Below, one piece after another: positions 17,640 to 26,271 of a stretch of 64,000 nucleotides of DNA. Both the position numbers and the translations under genes were made by a program. The stretch lies in NCBI RefSeq assembly GCF_000384215.1, contig NZ_KB913032.1, forward strand, positions 6,719,605 through 6,783,604, read 5' to 3'. Each line of letters starts with the position of its first letter. Positions within the stretch are counted from its first letter, which is position 1. Under the pieces are notes generated by a model. It did no database searches and was not told the origin of the DNA. It worked only from the letters and a program-made list of their open reading frames with translations. The stretch comes from Amycolatopsis alba DSM 44262. Its GTDB lineage: Bacteria; Actinomycetota; Actinomycetes; Mycobacteriales; Pseudonocardiaceae.

Positions 17640-18404
17640 CTAGTAGGTACAGCGTCGGAGTCCGGCCTGATAGCGGCCGGGAGTCTCTCCGACGACGGCG
17701 ACGAAGGCCTCGATGAAGCTGGTGGGATTCGCCCAGCCCAGCCTGGATGACACCGTGGTCACCGCGTGCCCGTCCCCAAGGAGGACGAGGGCGTGCTGGA
17801 CGCGGAGCATGCTCCGCCACTGCCGGAAGCTCACGCCGAGCTCGTCGTGGAACAGCCTGCTGAGCACGCGTTCGCTGGCGCCGGCGCTCCGCCCGAGTTC
17901 GCGCAACGTCGCGGAGCTCGACGGGTCGGCGTGCAGCAGCGAGGTCACCGTCCGCAGCCTGTCGTCGGCAGGCTCGGGCAGGTACAGCTCCTGCTGCGGG
18001 GCGTCGACGAGTTCGTCGATGATCAGGCCGCGGAGCCGGTGGCGGGATCCTGATTCGCGAGTCCGCCCGTCGCTGAGCGCCAGGAGTGCCTCGCGCAGCA
18101 GCGGTGTCACCGCGAAGACCGACGGCAGCGCGGGCAGGAAGCGGCAGAACCGGATGGGCAGATCGATCCGCCTGACGTCGGTCTCGCCGTACGCCCGATG
18201 GGAATGCTCGAAGCCGGGCGGCGTCCAGGTGATCCGGTTCGCCGGCGCGACCCAGGTCCCCCGCTCGGTGGTGGTCGCGAGCGCGCCGGTGGACGGGTAG
18301 AGCAGCTGACCTCGGACATGGGTGTGCGGCCCGACCATCTGCCCGTGGACCAGTGATCCCCGGCCGGTGTCACCCGGCTGCAGGCCTCGGCGGAATTCCA
18401 GCAT
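17640..18404 (-). CDS. AraC-family transcriptional regulator
   Basis: This 254-aa regulator has an N-terminal cupin (GQMVGPHTHVRGQLLY, then WTPPGFEHSHRAYG) and a C-terminal pair of HTH motifs (LRELGRSAGASERVLSRLF and VTTVSSRLGWANPTSFIEAF), ending TPGRYQAG. The ATG at 18404 has TATTCT ending 8 nt upstream on its strand, so it may be leaderless. It is followed by DUF4865 with 1 nt spacing and is divergent from pobA (54-bp gap). Several pobA genes are controlled by AraC-type PobR proteins, so it is a candidate pobA activator; an association with DUF4865 alone is the alternative. Confidence 0.9.
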   Translation of the reverse strand: MLEFRRGLQPGDTGRGSLVHGQMVGPHTHVRGQLLYPSTGALATTTERGTWVAPANRITWTPPGFEHSHRAYGETDVRRIDLPIRFCRFLPALPSVFAVTPLLREALLALSDGRTRESGSRHRLRGLIIDELVDAPQQELYLPEPADDRLRTVTSLLHADPSSSATLRELGRSAGASERVLSRLFHDELGVSFRQWRSMLRVQHALVLLGDGHAVTTVSSRLGWANPTSFIEAFVAVVGETPGRYQAGLRRCTY

Positions 18405-18457
18405 GGTTAGTCAGAATACCGGTAGTAGGACACCTCGAACTCGGTGAAACTCGAACC

Positions 18458-19618
18458 ATGTCCACCGTGAAAGAGACCAAACCCGTGCTGATCATCGGAG
18501 CAGGTGTCTCCGGCCTCGCGCTCGGCAACTTCCTGCTGCGCGAGGGAATCGGCTGTGTCGTCTTCGAACGACGCAGCCGCGAGTACGTCGAGCACCGGCA
18601 ACGCGCCGGGGTCATCGACACCAGAGCGACCCGCGCATTCCGGAAACGGGGCCTCGAAGACCGCGTCGGCGACGGGGTACCCACGGAGCCGAACCTCGGC
18701 TTCCGCGTCGACGGACAGCCCCGGCCCTTGGGACTCTCCGTCGAGGAACACCGGGAAGGCCGGTTCTGCCCGCAGCAGGTTCTGGTCCGGAACCTCATCA
18801 GCGGGTTCCGGCAGGAGGGAGGCGACCTGCGGTTCGACACCGAAGTGACCGTGGAGGACCACGAAAACCCCCGCGTCCGGCTCGGCGACGGGTCGATCAT
18901 CGAAGGCGACTTCATCGCCGGATGCGACGGCAGCCACGGCGTGACCCGCGCCGCCGTCCCCGAGGACCGGATCACCCGCCACACCCACGAGTACGGCTAC
19001 GCGTGGCTGGTCATCCTCGCCGAGGTGCCCGCCCACCAGCAGACCTTGATGGCGATCCACCGGCGTGGATTCGCGGCCCAGTTCGGCCGCGGGCCACAAG
19101 CGAGCCGGTTCTACCTCCAGTGCCCGCTCAACGACACCACCGAAGACTGGCCGGACGAACGGATCTGGAGCGAACTCGGTACGAGGTTCGGCGAACCGAT
19201 CACCACGAAGGGCGCGATCGTCGAGAAACAGCTGGTACCACTGAGGAGCGAGGTCCTCAGCCCGATGAGTCACGGCAGGCTCCACCTGCTCGGCGACGCC
19301 GCCCACATCGTCCCGCCGATGAGCGCGAAAGGCATGAATCTCGCCCTGTACGACGCCGACGCGTTCGCCGACGCCCTCGTCCACTACTACAAGAACGACG
19401 ATCCGGGCCTGCTCGACGCCTACTCCGACACCCGCCTGAACGACGTGTGGAACTACCAGGCCTTCGCGACGTGGTTCACCAACACCGTCCACGACGCCGG
19501 GGATCCGGGCGATCGAGGAGAATTCCACCATCGGGTCGCCCGCGCGGACTTCGAGCGCCTCTACACCTCCGGCACGGCGAACCGGCTGCTCAGCGAGTTC
19601 GTCGCCGGCCTGGCCTGA
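18458..19618 (+). CDS. pobA: 4-hydroxybenzoate 3-monooxygenase
   Basis: This 386-aa FAD-dependent hydroxylase converts 4-hydroxybenzoate to protocatechuate with NAD(P)H and oxygen, feeding the beta-ketoadipate pathway. It has the FAD motif IIGAGVSGLALGNFL, the family signature EHRQRAG, FIAGCDGSHGVTR (DG fingerprint), LQCPLNDTTEDWPDERIW and HLLGDAAHIVPPMSAKGMN (GD motif). Length is typical (390-395 aa). The start is ATG 18458. No protocatechuate genes lie nearby. The divergent AraC gene is a possible regulator. Confidence 0.95.
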   Translation: MSTVKETKPVLIIGAGVSGLALGNFLLREGIGCVVFERRSREYVEHRQRAGVIDTRATRAFRKRGLEDRVGDGVPTEPNLGFRVDGQPRPLGLSVEEHREGRFCPQQVLVRNLISGFRQEGGDLRFDTEVTVEDHENPRVRLGDGSIIEGDFIAGCDGSHGVTRAAVPEDRITRHTHEYGYAWLVILAEVPAHQQTLMAIHRRGFAAQFGRGPQASRFYLQCPLNDTTEDWPDERIWSELGTRFGEPITTKGAIVEKQLVPLRSEVLSPMSHGRLHLLGDAAHIVPPMSAKGMNLALYDADAFADALVHYYKNDDPGLLDAYSDTRLNDVWNYQAFATWFTNTVHDAGDPGDRGEFHHRVARADFERLYTSGTANRLLSEFVAGLA

Positions 19619-19622
19619 TCCG

Positions 19623-20048
19623 CTATTTCTTGCTGAGCCGGATGATGCCTTCGCCGCCCTGAACCGCGACGACGACGATCACCTGCCGGTTGATCTGATG
19701 GACCATCCCTGGTGGACCGGACACCGCCCCGCCCATCCCGCCGGAAGCGGGCGCGAGACCCACCTTCCCGGCCTGGACCGTCACCGCGAGCGGCCCGGCT
19801 CCGCCGTCGTTGGGGATCTGGTCTCCGGTTCGCACCAGCACCTCGCACTCCCCGTCGGCGCAGGCCCTCAGGTCCCGTCCGTCCACCGCGACGAACGGTG
19901 AGCCGGACGGGACCGCCGCGTCCATCATCGGGGCGCTCTCCGTGGACGGACTTGCCGCGGCGAAGATCGGCGCTGGAGTGGCCGACGCGCAACCGGAGGC
20001 GAGCAGCGCAAGAGGAACCAGGACCAGGCATCTTCGGCGATCGACCAT
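19623..20048 (-). CDS. Small putative lipoprotein
   Basis: This 141-aa protein has a short basic N-terminus (MVDRRRCLV), a hydrophobic stretch and a lipobox LLASGC around residue 20, so it should be diacylated and membrane-anchored. The mature part is Pro/Ala/Gly-rich with a CADGEC pair and the motif PGMVHQINRQVIVVVAVQGG. I do not recognise a family. It converges on pobA with a 4-nt gap. Confidence 0.75.
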   Translation of the reverse strand: MVDRRRCLVLVPLALLASGCASATPAPIFAAASPSTESAPMMDAAVPSGSPFVAVDGRDLRACADGECEVLVRTGDQIPNDGGAGPLAVTVQAGKVGLAPASGGMGGAVSGPPGMVHQINRQVIVVVAVQGGEGIIRLSKK

Positions 20049-20186
20049 GACCGAGGAACGTAGCCGACACGCGAGCCCTTGGATGCCCCCGAATTCCGCA
20101 ATCCTGCGGCTGTTCGCCGTGCACCGCGCCTGCCCGGCGCTGCACGTGGTCAGGCAGGTACTGAGCGTGGGAAGAAGGTGTCCCGC

Positions 20187-21806
20187 TCAGACTTCGGCGC
20201 GGGCGATGATCGCCCTGGTGTCCACACCGGACGGAAGCGTCCCGAACGCGACGCCCCAGTCTCCGCCCAGCCGCGACGCGCAGAACGCGTCGGCCACCGC
20301 CGGTGTCCCGTGCCGCACCAGCAACGAACCCTGCAGCACCAGCGCCATCGATTCGACCAGCCGCCGCGCGCGGTACTCGATGTCCGACAGATCGGACAGC
20401 TCCTTGCGCAGCCTCGCCGCCGCGTCGTCCAGCCGGGCGTCGGCACCCGCCGCCTGCTCGACCTCGGCGAAGTACGCCGCCACCGACTCCGGCTGCTTGG
20501 CCATCGCCCGCAACGCGTCCAGCGCCGCCACGTTGCCGGAACCCTCCCAGATCGACATCAGCGGAGCCTCGCGGTAGAGCCGAGGCATCCCCGACTCCTC
20601 GACGTACCCGTTGCCGCCCAGGCACTCCAGCGCTTCCACCGCATGCGACGGACCACGCTTGCACACCCAGTACTTCGTCACCGCCAGCCCCAGCCGCCGG
20701 AACGCCTGCTCCTGCTCGTCACCCGGCCGGTCGGTGGCCGCCGCCAGCCGCATCCCGACCGTCGTCGCCGCCTCGGACTCCACGACGAGGTCCGCCAGCA
20801 CATTGCCCATCAGCGGCTGATCCGCCAGGGCCGCGCCGAACGCGCGACGATGCCGCGCGTGGTGGATGGCCCGCACGGCGCCGTACCGCATCCCCGACGC
20901 GCTCCCGACCGCGCAGTCCAGCCGGGTGTTGTTCACCATCTCGATGATGGTGCGCACCCCGCGGCCCTCCTCGCCGACCAGCCAGCCGATCGCGTCGTCG
21001 TACTCGATCTCCGACGACGCGTTGGACCGGTTGCCCAGTTTGTCCTTCAGCCGCTGCAACCGGATCCCGTTGCGCGAGCCGTCCGGCAGGACACGGGGGA
21101 GCAGGAAGCACGACAGGCCACCCGGCGCCTGGGCCAGGGTCAGGAACATGTCCGACATCGGCGCCGAGGTGAACCACTTGTGCCCGACGATCACGTAGCT
21201 GCCGTCACCGAGCGGCCGTGCCGTGGTCGTGTTCGCCCGGACGTCGGAACCGCCCTGCTTCTCCGTCATCGACATCCCGGCGATCAGCCCGCGCTTCGTG
21301 CTCGGCTCACGCAGCCCGAAGTCGTACTCCGTCGCCGCCAGCAACGGCTCGTACCGCTCGGACAGCTCGGGATTGAACCGCAACGCCGGAACCGCCGCGT
21401 ACGTCATCGAAATCGGGCACGTGTGCCCGGCGTCGACCTGACTCCACACGTACATCTTCGCCGCCCGCGCCGCGTGCGCACCCGGCCGGGAATCCCGCCA
21501 CGGCGTCGCGTGCAGCCCGTAGGACACCGCGACGTCCATCAGCTCGTGCCAGTACGGATGGAACTCGACCTCGTCGATCCGGTTCCCGACCCGGTCGTGC
21601 GTCTGCAGCACCGGCTCGTTCTCGTTGGCCAGCCTGCCCCATTCCTGGGCCTGCTCGCTCCCGGCCAGCCTGCCGAGCGCGTGCACCTCCGCCACCGCCC
21701 AGCCGGCGCCCGCCCGCTCCAGACCCTCCAGCAGGGCCGGATCGGCGGCGACGTCGTACTCCGCCAGCGGCGGCACCTGGTTGGTGACCTCATGAGTGAC
21801 CGGCAT
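20187..21806 (-). CDS. AidB-like acyl-CoA dehydrogenase family flavoprotein
   Basis: This 539-aa protein starts at ATG 21806 (MPVTHEVTNQVPPL) with GGGAGG upstream. It carries the AidB pattern: EFHPYWHELMDVAVSYGLHATPW split over the N-terminus, AGMSMTEKQGGSDVRANTT in the FAD-binding beta domain, ECLGGNGYVEESGMPRLYRE and PLMSIWEGSGNV in the C-terminal helical domain. E. coli AidB is a FAD- and DNA-binding member of the alkylation response; many actinobacterial homologues may be ordinary acyl-CoA dehydrogenases. It overlaps the upstream TetR gene by 17 nt, forming a two-gene operon that TetR probably represses. Confidence 0.9.
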   Translation of the reverse strand: MPVTHEVTNQVPPLAEYDVAADPALLEGLERAGAGWAVAEVHALGRLAGSEQAQEWGRLANENEPVLQTHDRVGNRIDEVEFHPYWHELMDVAVSYGLHATPWRDSRPGAHAARAAKMYVWSQVDAGHTCPISMTYAAVPALRFNPELSERYEPLLAATEYDFGLREPSTKRGLIAGMSMTEKQGGSDVRANTTTARPLGDGSYVIVGHKWFTSAPMSDMFLTLAQAPGGLSCFLLPRVLPDGSRNGIRLQRLKDKLGNRSNASSEIEYDDAIGWLVGEEGRGVRTIIEMVNNTRLDCAVGSASGMRYGAVRAIHHARHRRAFGAALADQPLMGNVLADLVVESEAATTVGMRLAAATDRPGDEQEQAFRRLGLAVTKYWVCKRGPSHAVEALECLGGNGYVEESGMPRLYREAPLMSIWEGSGNVAALDALRAMAKQPESVAAYFAEVEQAAGADARLDDAAARLRKELSDLSDIEYRARRLVESMALVLQGSLLVRHGTPAVADAFCASRLGGDWGVAFGTLPSGVDTRAIIARAEV

Positions 21807-22395
21807 CGGAACCTCCCAAAGAACGCAGGACGAAAGTGCGCAGCCCGGACACCTCGTCCGCACTGCCGGTGGTCAACGGGCCGATCAGCACCTCGGCAGC
21901 CGCGCCGACAAGCGCCGCCGCGGTGACCTCGGCGTCCTGGGCGGGGAACACCCCGGACCGGACACCGTCGGCCACGTGCTGGGCCACGACGTCACGGAAC
22001 GCGCGCCGGAACACCAGCCGCTCGGCCTCGATCGGCGCGTCGACAGGCTCCGCGAGCAGCGCGTACGCCATCCGCGGGGTCTTCAACGCACGGTTCGCGA
22101 AGGTGTCGAAGACCGCCACGACCCGCTCGGCCGGTGTCCCCGGCCGCTCCGACACCGTGCGCACCGCCTCGACCTCACGGGTGACGACCTTCCGGAACAA
22201 CTCCACGACCAGCGCGGCCTTGGTGGGGAAGTGGCGGTACACGCTTCCCACGGCCACCCCGGCCCGCTCCGCCACCGCCGACACCGAGCAACCCGCGTAC
22301 CCGCGCTCGGCGAGCTGCTCGATGGCGGCGGCGAGAAGGGCGTCACGCTGGGCGTCGAGGCGCTCCTGGACCTTCGGTGTACGTCGGTACGGCAC
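21790..22395 (-). CDS. TetR-family regulator of the AidB-like gene
   Basis: This ~201-aa protein has HTH residues AIEQLAERGYAGCSVSAVAE and GVAVGSVYRHFPTKAALV. I place the start at GTG 22395 (MPYRRTPKVQERLDAQ), the usual N-terminus for this group; the frame is open up to 22431, but that would include the candidate operator. The C-terminal half is a TetR_C domain. It overlaps the AidB-like gene, so repressor and target are one transcript. Confidence 0.9.
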   Translation of the reverse strand: MPYRRTPKVQERLDAQRDALLAAAIEQLAERGYAGCSVSAVAERAGVAVGSVYRHFPTKAALVVELFRKVVTREVEAVRTVSERPGTPAERVVAVFDTFANRALKTPRMAYALLAEPVDAPIEAERLVFRRAFRDVVAQHVADGVRSGVFPAQDAEVTAAALVGAAAEVLIGPLTTGSADEVSGLRTFVLRSLGGSDAGHS

Positions 22396-22402
22396 CCAAG
22401 AA

Positions 22403-22419
22403 GTGAAGCACTGATTCAC
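22403..22419. promoter_or_regulatory. Candidate TetR autoregulatory operator
   Basis: The 17-nt sequence GTGAAGCACTGATTCAC has 5-bp perfect arms (GTGAA/TTCAC) and lies 8 nt upstream of the chosen TetR start, covering the expected promoter of the tetR-aidB-like unit. Binding by that TetR is inferred. Confidence 0.5.
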
Positions 22420-22427
22420 ACCTTCAG

Positions 22428-22880
22428 TCAACGCACCCGAGCAAGCCCCGCGACCGCCTCGGCGATGCCTTTCTTGTCATAGGCGCCGGTCGGCATGGTC
22501 GCCGCATGCGCGTGGCGGACCACTCCCTCGCGGTCGATCAGCACGCTCCCTGACTGCTGCAACATCTTCTTCGCCAGCCCGAAAGCCTCATGCGGGGTGC
22601 CACCACGGCCGGTGACCACCTGAAGCGACAACCCGCGCTTCGCCCGCCACGCGGCGGCTTCGGCCCGGCCCTCGGGGACGGCGATCAGCACCCGCACATC
22701 GGCGGCCGCCAGCTCCCCGGCCCGCCGCGCGAGATCCTTCACATGCCCGGTGCAGACAGGACACGTGGTCGAACGCATGAAGTAGACCAGCACATTGCCG
22801 CGGAAGTCCGAAAGCCGGACGGCCTTCCCGGCGGTGTCCTCCAGGACCAGGTCAGGGACGGTGGATCCGATTTCGAGCAT
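22428..22880 (-). CDS. Peroxiredoxin (AhpC/TSA, redoxin family)
   Basis: This 150-aa thiol peroxidase starts at ATG 22880 (MLEIGSTVPDLVLEDTAGK) with GAGGAG 7 nt upstream. The active site is STTCPVCTGHVKDL, a Cys-x2-Cys thioredoxin-like centre as in AhpE/Bcp-related redoxins. It would reduce peroxides or act as a disulfide reductase in the cytoplasm. It begins 11 nt downstream of the ECF sigma stop, so the two form an operon, suggesting the sigma factor responds to redox stress. Confidence 0.9.
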   Translation of the reverse strand: MLEIGSTVPDLVLEDTAGKAVRLSDFRGNVLVYFMRSTTCPVCTGHVKDLARRAGELAAADVRVLIAVPEGRAEAAAWRAKRGLSLQVVTGRGGTPHEAFGLAKKMLQQSGSVLIDREGVVRHAHAATMPTGAYDKKGIAEAVAGLARVR

Positions 22881-22891
22881 GAACGAACTCC

Positions 22892-23428
22892 TCAACAGAC
22901 ATCGGGATCGGTGAGAAAGGCCCGGACCGTCGCCCGCGCCCGGTGCAGCCGGGACTTCATCGCGGCCGGGCTCAGCCCGAGCGCGTCCGCGACCGCCCGG
23001 CCCGGATACCCCTGGATGTCACGCATGATCAAGACGCGACGCTGATCGGCGGGCAACCCGGCGATCGCCGCCGCCACCCGCCGCGCCTCCAGCCGCTCCA
23101 AGGCGTCGTCCTCCGCCGAGACCATCGCACCGGAAGCCGCCAGATCGTCCCCGCGCAACGCCCGCTTCGCACGGCGGAGACACTCGTTGCGCACGATCCG
23201 GAACATCCACGACGCGAGCGCGCCGGTCGCCCGCAAAGTGCCGATCTTGCGGTACAGGATGATCAACGCCTCCTGCGCCGAATCCTCCGCGTCCTCCGGC
23301 GAAGCACACAACGAGCGAGCGAACCGCTGCACATGCGGATGGGAACCCGAGACCAAGGCGGCGATGGCGTCCGCGTCCCCACCCTGCGCCGCCGCGACCA
23401 AAGACTCCCTCGGCCACTCGGACTCCAC
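22892..23428 (-). CDS. ECF-type RNA polymerase sigma factor
   Basis: This 178-aa protein starts at GTG 23428 (MESEWPRESLVAA) with a strong AAGGAGG. Region 2 is SPEDAEDSAQEALIILYRK and SWMFRIVRNECLRRAKR; region 4 is LPADQRRVLIMRDIQG and ALGLSPAAMKSRLHRAR. No anti-sigma gene is adjacent. The co-transcribed peroxiredoxin points to an oxidative-stress regulon. Confidence 0.93.
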   Translation of the reverse strand: MESEWPRESLVAAAQGGDADAIAALVSGSHPHVQRFARSLCASPEDAEDSAQEALIILYRKIGTLRATGALASWMFRIVRNECLRRAKRALRGDDLAASGAMVSAEDDALERLEARRVAAAIAGLPADQRRVLIMRDIQGYPGRAVADALGLSPAAMKSRLHRARATVRAFLTDPDVC

Positions 23429-23569
23429 GACGACCTCCTTCTCACGCCGGGCTTGTCCCGGCCCTTACAAGAGCCACGACCCACACGAAAGGATTCAACC
23501 CACGCTCGGTGACCCCGCTCACGTCCCGTCCACCACAAGCCCACTTCACCCGATGGCATGATCGCCGTC

Positions 23570-24085
23570 ATGACATGGACCGCCCCCGAGGTGACACGTC
23601 CGTCCGGCGACACCGCCGCCGACGAACGCGTTCTCCTGCCCTCCCTGCTGGACTGGCACCGCAGCACCTTCCTCCACAAACTCGCCGGCCTCACCGGAGA
23701 ACAGCTCGCCACGGCATCGGTCCCGCCCTCGAACCTCACCCTCCTCGGCCTCATCCGGCACCTGGCCAAGGTCGAACGCATCTGGTTCCGGCTGCACTAC
23801 GCCGCACAGGACATCGGGCCCCTCTACGACCCGGCCCTCGGCAAAGACCACGACTTCGAAGCCCTTGACGCCGATCAGGCCGAAGAGGCCTACGACACCC
23901 TCCTCGAAGAGATCCGTCTCGCCGACGAAGCCGCCGCCGGAGGCTCCCTCGACGACACCTTCGACCTCGGCGGCGACCCGTTCTCGCTCCGCATGCTCTA
24001 CGTCCACATGATCGGCGAATACGCCCGCCACAACGGCCACGCCGACCTCATCCGCGAACGCGTCGACGGCCACACCGGAGCCTAG
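23570..24085 (+). CDS. DinB/DUF664 family protein
   Basis: This 171-aa four-helix protein (start MTWTAPEVTRPSGDT; the frame is open from 23558) has the DUF664 pattern LLPSLLDWHRSTFLHKLAG, LIRHLAKVERIWFRL and MIGEYARHNGHADLIRE. The conserved histidines (LIRHLAKVE, GEYARHNGHAD) form the expected metal site of DinB-fold proteins, some of which are thiol (mycothiol/bacillithiol) transferases. It leads a tight + strand run with the ProC-like and methyltransferase genes. Confidence 0.88.
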   Translation: MTWTAPEVTRPSGDTAADERVLLPSLLDWHRSTFLHKLAGLTGEQLATASVPPSNLTLLGLIRHLAKVERIWFRLHYAAQDIGPLYDPALGKDHDFEALDADQAEEAYDTLLEEIRLADEAAAGGSLDDTFDLGGDPFSLRMLYVHMIGEYARHNGHADLIRERVDGHTGA

Positions 24086-24095
24086 GAGAGTGACC

Positions 24096-24863
24096 ATGGA
24101 ATACGGATTCATCGGCGCCGGGGAGATCACCGCCGCCATCGTCGAAGGCCTCAGCAAGGACATCGCCGACCCGCCCTCGATCTACCTCTCACCCCGCAGC
24201 CGCAGCGTCGGGCAAGAACTCTCCGCCCGCTTCGCCAACGTCGAAGTCCGCGACAGCAACCAAGCCGTCGTCGACAGCGCCACGACGATCGTCCTCGCCG
24301 TCCGCACGCCGATCGCCCAGGAAGTCCTCCAGGCACTCACCTTCCGGCCCGACCACGTCCTGATCAGCGCCCTCGCCGGCGTCTCCCTAGACCAGCTGCG
24401 CGACTGGGCCGCCCCCGCCCGCGAAGTCGTCCGGAGCATCCCGCTGCCCCCGGCCGCCCGACGCCAGAGCCTCACCGCCATGTACCCCGACAACCCCGAA
24501 GCCCGCACCCTCTTCGACAGCATCGGCGGCAGCGTCGTCCCCGCCGCCGAGAAAGACCTCGACATCTTCAGCGGCGCCACGGCCACCTTCGCCGCCCACC
24601 TCGACTACCTCGGCACCATCGCCGCCTGGATGACCGACCAAGGCATCGAGGACACCACGGCGACCGCCTTCACCAGCCACATCTTCGGACAGCTCGGCCA
24701 ATCCCTGCTCCAGCAGAGCGGCTCCCTCGAAACCCTCACCGGCAAGCACATGACCCCCGGCGGGCTCAACGAACACTTCCTCACCGACCTGCGCACCAAC
24801 GGCGTCCCCGACACCGTCCGCCAGGCCCTCGACGAGATCCTCGCCAGGCTGCGCGACCAGTGA
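24096..24863 (+). CDS. Pyrroline-5-carboxylate reductase-like NAD(P) oxidoreductase
   Basis: This 255-aa protein starts at ATG 24096 (MEYGFIGAGEITAAIVEGL) with GGAGAG upstream. GFIGAGEITAAI is a Rossmann NADPH site of the ProC/F420-oxidoreductase type, and VRSIPLPPAARR matches the ProC catalytic region in position. The C-terminal helical dimerisation domain diverges from bona fide ProC (GLNEHFLTDLRTNGV instead of the GGTT motif), so a substrate other than P5C is likely. It overlaps the next gene by 4 nt (GTGA). Confidence 0.85.
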   Translation: MEYGFIGAGEITAAIVEGLSKDIADPPSIYLSPRSRSVGQELSARFANVEVRDSNQAVVDSATTIVLAVRTPIAQEVLQALTFRPDHVLISALAGVSLDQLRDWAAPAREVVRSIPLPPAARRQSLTAMYPDNPEARTLFDSIGGSVVPAAEKDLDIFSGATATFAAHLDYLGTIAAWMTDQGIEDTTATAFTSHIFGQLGQSLLQQSGSLETLTGKHMTPGGLNEHFLTDLRTNGVPDTVRQALDEILARLRDQ

Positions 24864-25618
24864 CCGTCGTCGCCAGGCTCCGGGCGGCCGGGTGCGTCTT
24901 CGCCGAAGACGAAGCCCGGCTGCTCAGCGCCGAAGCCCGCACACCCGCCGAACTCGACACCATGATCCGGCGCCGCGTCGACGGCGAACCACTCGAAGTC
25001 ATCCTCGGCTGGGCCGAATTCCACGGACTCCGCATCACCGTCGAACCCGGCGTCTTCGTGCCACGCCAACGCTCCGAACTCCTCGTCCGGCACGCCGTCG
25101 CCCTCGCCGGACCAGGAGCGGTCGTCCTCGACCTCTGTTGCGGCACCGGCGCGCTCGGCGCCGCCATCGCCACCGAGCTCCCCGGAATACAGCTCTACGC
25201 GGCCGACATCGAACCCGCCGCCGTCCGCTGCGCCCGGATCAACGTCGCCAACGCCGGGGGAGAGGTCTTCGAAGGCGACCTCTACGCACCCCTTCCCGCC
25301 TCACTGCGGGGCCGCGTCGACCTCCTCGTCGTCAACGCCCCCTACGTCCCCACCGACGCCATCGCGATGATGCCGCCCGAAGCACGCGACCACGAACCCC
25401 GCGTCGCACTCGACGGTGGCCATGACGGCGTCGACGTCCACCGCCGCGTCGCCGCCGAAGCTCTCCAGTGGCTCGCTCCCGGCGGTCACCTGCTGATCGA
25501 AACCGGCGAAACCCAATCCGCGAACACCGCGGAAGCCATGGCGCACAACGATTTGAAGCCCGAAGTGAGCACCGATGACGACCTGTACGCGACGATTGTT
25601 GTCGGAGCCCGCCACTAA
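24860..25618 (+). CDS. HemK/PrmC-like protein-(glutamine-N5) methyltransferase, putative
   Basis: This 252-aa SAM enzyme (GTG 24860) has an N-terminal helical domain, PLEVILGWAEFHGLRITVEP and VPRQRSELLV (the PrmC start of the catalytic domain), then VLDLCCGTGALGAAIA (motif I), AADIEP (motif II) and VNAPYVPTDAI. PrmC has NPPY at the last site; here it is NAPYVP, which is common in the actinobacterial paralogue group annotated as putative N5-glutamine methyltransferases. It is likely not the main release-factor methylase, which normally lies next to prfA. Confidence 0.88.
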   Translation: MTVVARLRAAGCVFAEDEARLLSAEARTPAELDTMIRRRVDGEPLEVILGWAEFHGLRITVEPGVFVPRQRSELLVRHAVALAGPGAVVLDLCCGTGALGAAIATELPGIQLYAADIEPAAVRCARINVANAGGEVFEGDLYAPLPASLRGRVDLLVVNAPYVPTDAIAMMPPEARDHEPRVALDGGHDGVDVHRRVAAEALQWLAPGGHLLIETGETQSANTAEAMAHNDLKPEVSTDDDLYATIVVGARH

Positions 25619-25628
25619 GGTGCCCGCC

Positions 25629-26270
25629 GTGACCGACTACCTCGACATCACCCGCACCGCTTACAACACCGTCGCGGCCGACTACGCCGAACTCCTCCGC
25701 GACCACCTCGCCGGATCCACCTGGGACCGCGCCATGCTCGGCGCGTACGCCGAACTGGTCCAGGCCGCCGGCGGCGGACGCGTCGCCGAAATCGGCTGCG
25801 GCCCCGGCCGTATCACCGACTACCTCCACGGCCTCGGGCTCGACATCCGCGGCATCGACCTCTCGCCGGAGATGGTCGCCGTCGCGCGGAAGTGGTACCC
25901 GCACCTGGACTTCCAGATCGGGGAGATGCCCGGTTTGTCCTTTGAGGACGGTGCGCTGGCCGGCGTCGTCGCGTGGTACTCGATCATCCACACCCCACGC
26001 GAACGCCTGCCGGAGATCTTCGCCGACTTCCACCGCGTCCTCGCCACAGGCGGCCACCTGATGGTCGCGTTCCAGGTCGGCGACGAAGTACGCCACATCG
26101 AGCACGCGTACGGGCACGACATCACCTGCGACGCGTACCGGCTCTCACCGGAGAAGATCGCCGAACAGCTGGGGGAGGCCGGGTTCAGTGTGCTCTCCAA
26201 GCTTGTCCGTGAGCCGTCCGGAGAGTTCGAGTCCAGCCCGCAGGCCTACCTGATCGCCCGCAAGCCGTAG
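25629..26270 (+). CDS. Class I SAM-dependent methyltransferase
   Basis: This 213-aa enzyme starts at GTG 25629 (MTDYLDITRTAYNTVAADY) with AAGG 8 nt upstream. Motif I is VAEIGCGPGRITDYL, motif II IRGIDLSPEM and the post-motif region VVAWYSIIHTPRERLPEIF, as in ubiquinone/menaquinone-type small-molecule methyltransferases. It follows the HemK-like gene by 10 nt, probably in the same operon. Substrate unknown. Confidence 0.88.
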   Translation: MTDYLDITRTAYNTVAADYAELLRDHLAGSTWDRAMLGAYAELVQAAGGGRVAEIGCGPGRITDYLHGLGLDIRGIDLSPEMVAVARKWYPHLDFQIGEMPGLSFEDGALAGVVAWYSIIHTPRERLPEIFADFHRVLATGGHLMVAFQVGDEVRHIEHAYGHDITCDAYRLSPEKIAEQLGEAGFSVLSKLVREPSGEFESSPQAYLIARKP

Positions 26271-26271
26271 G

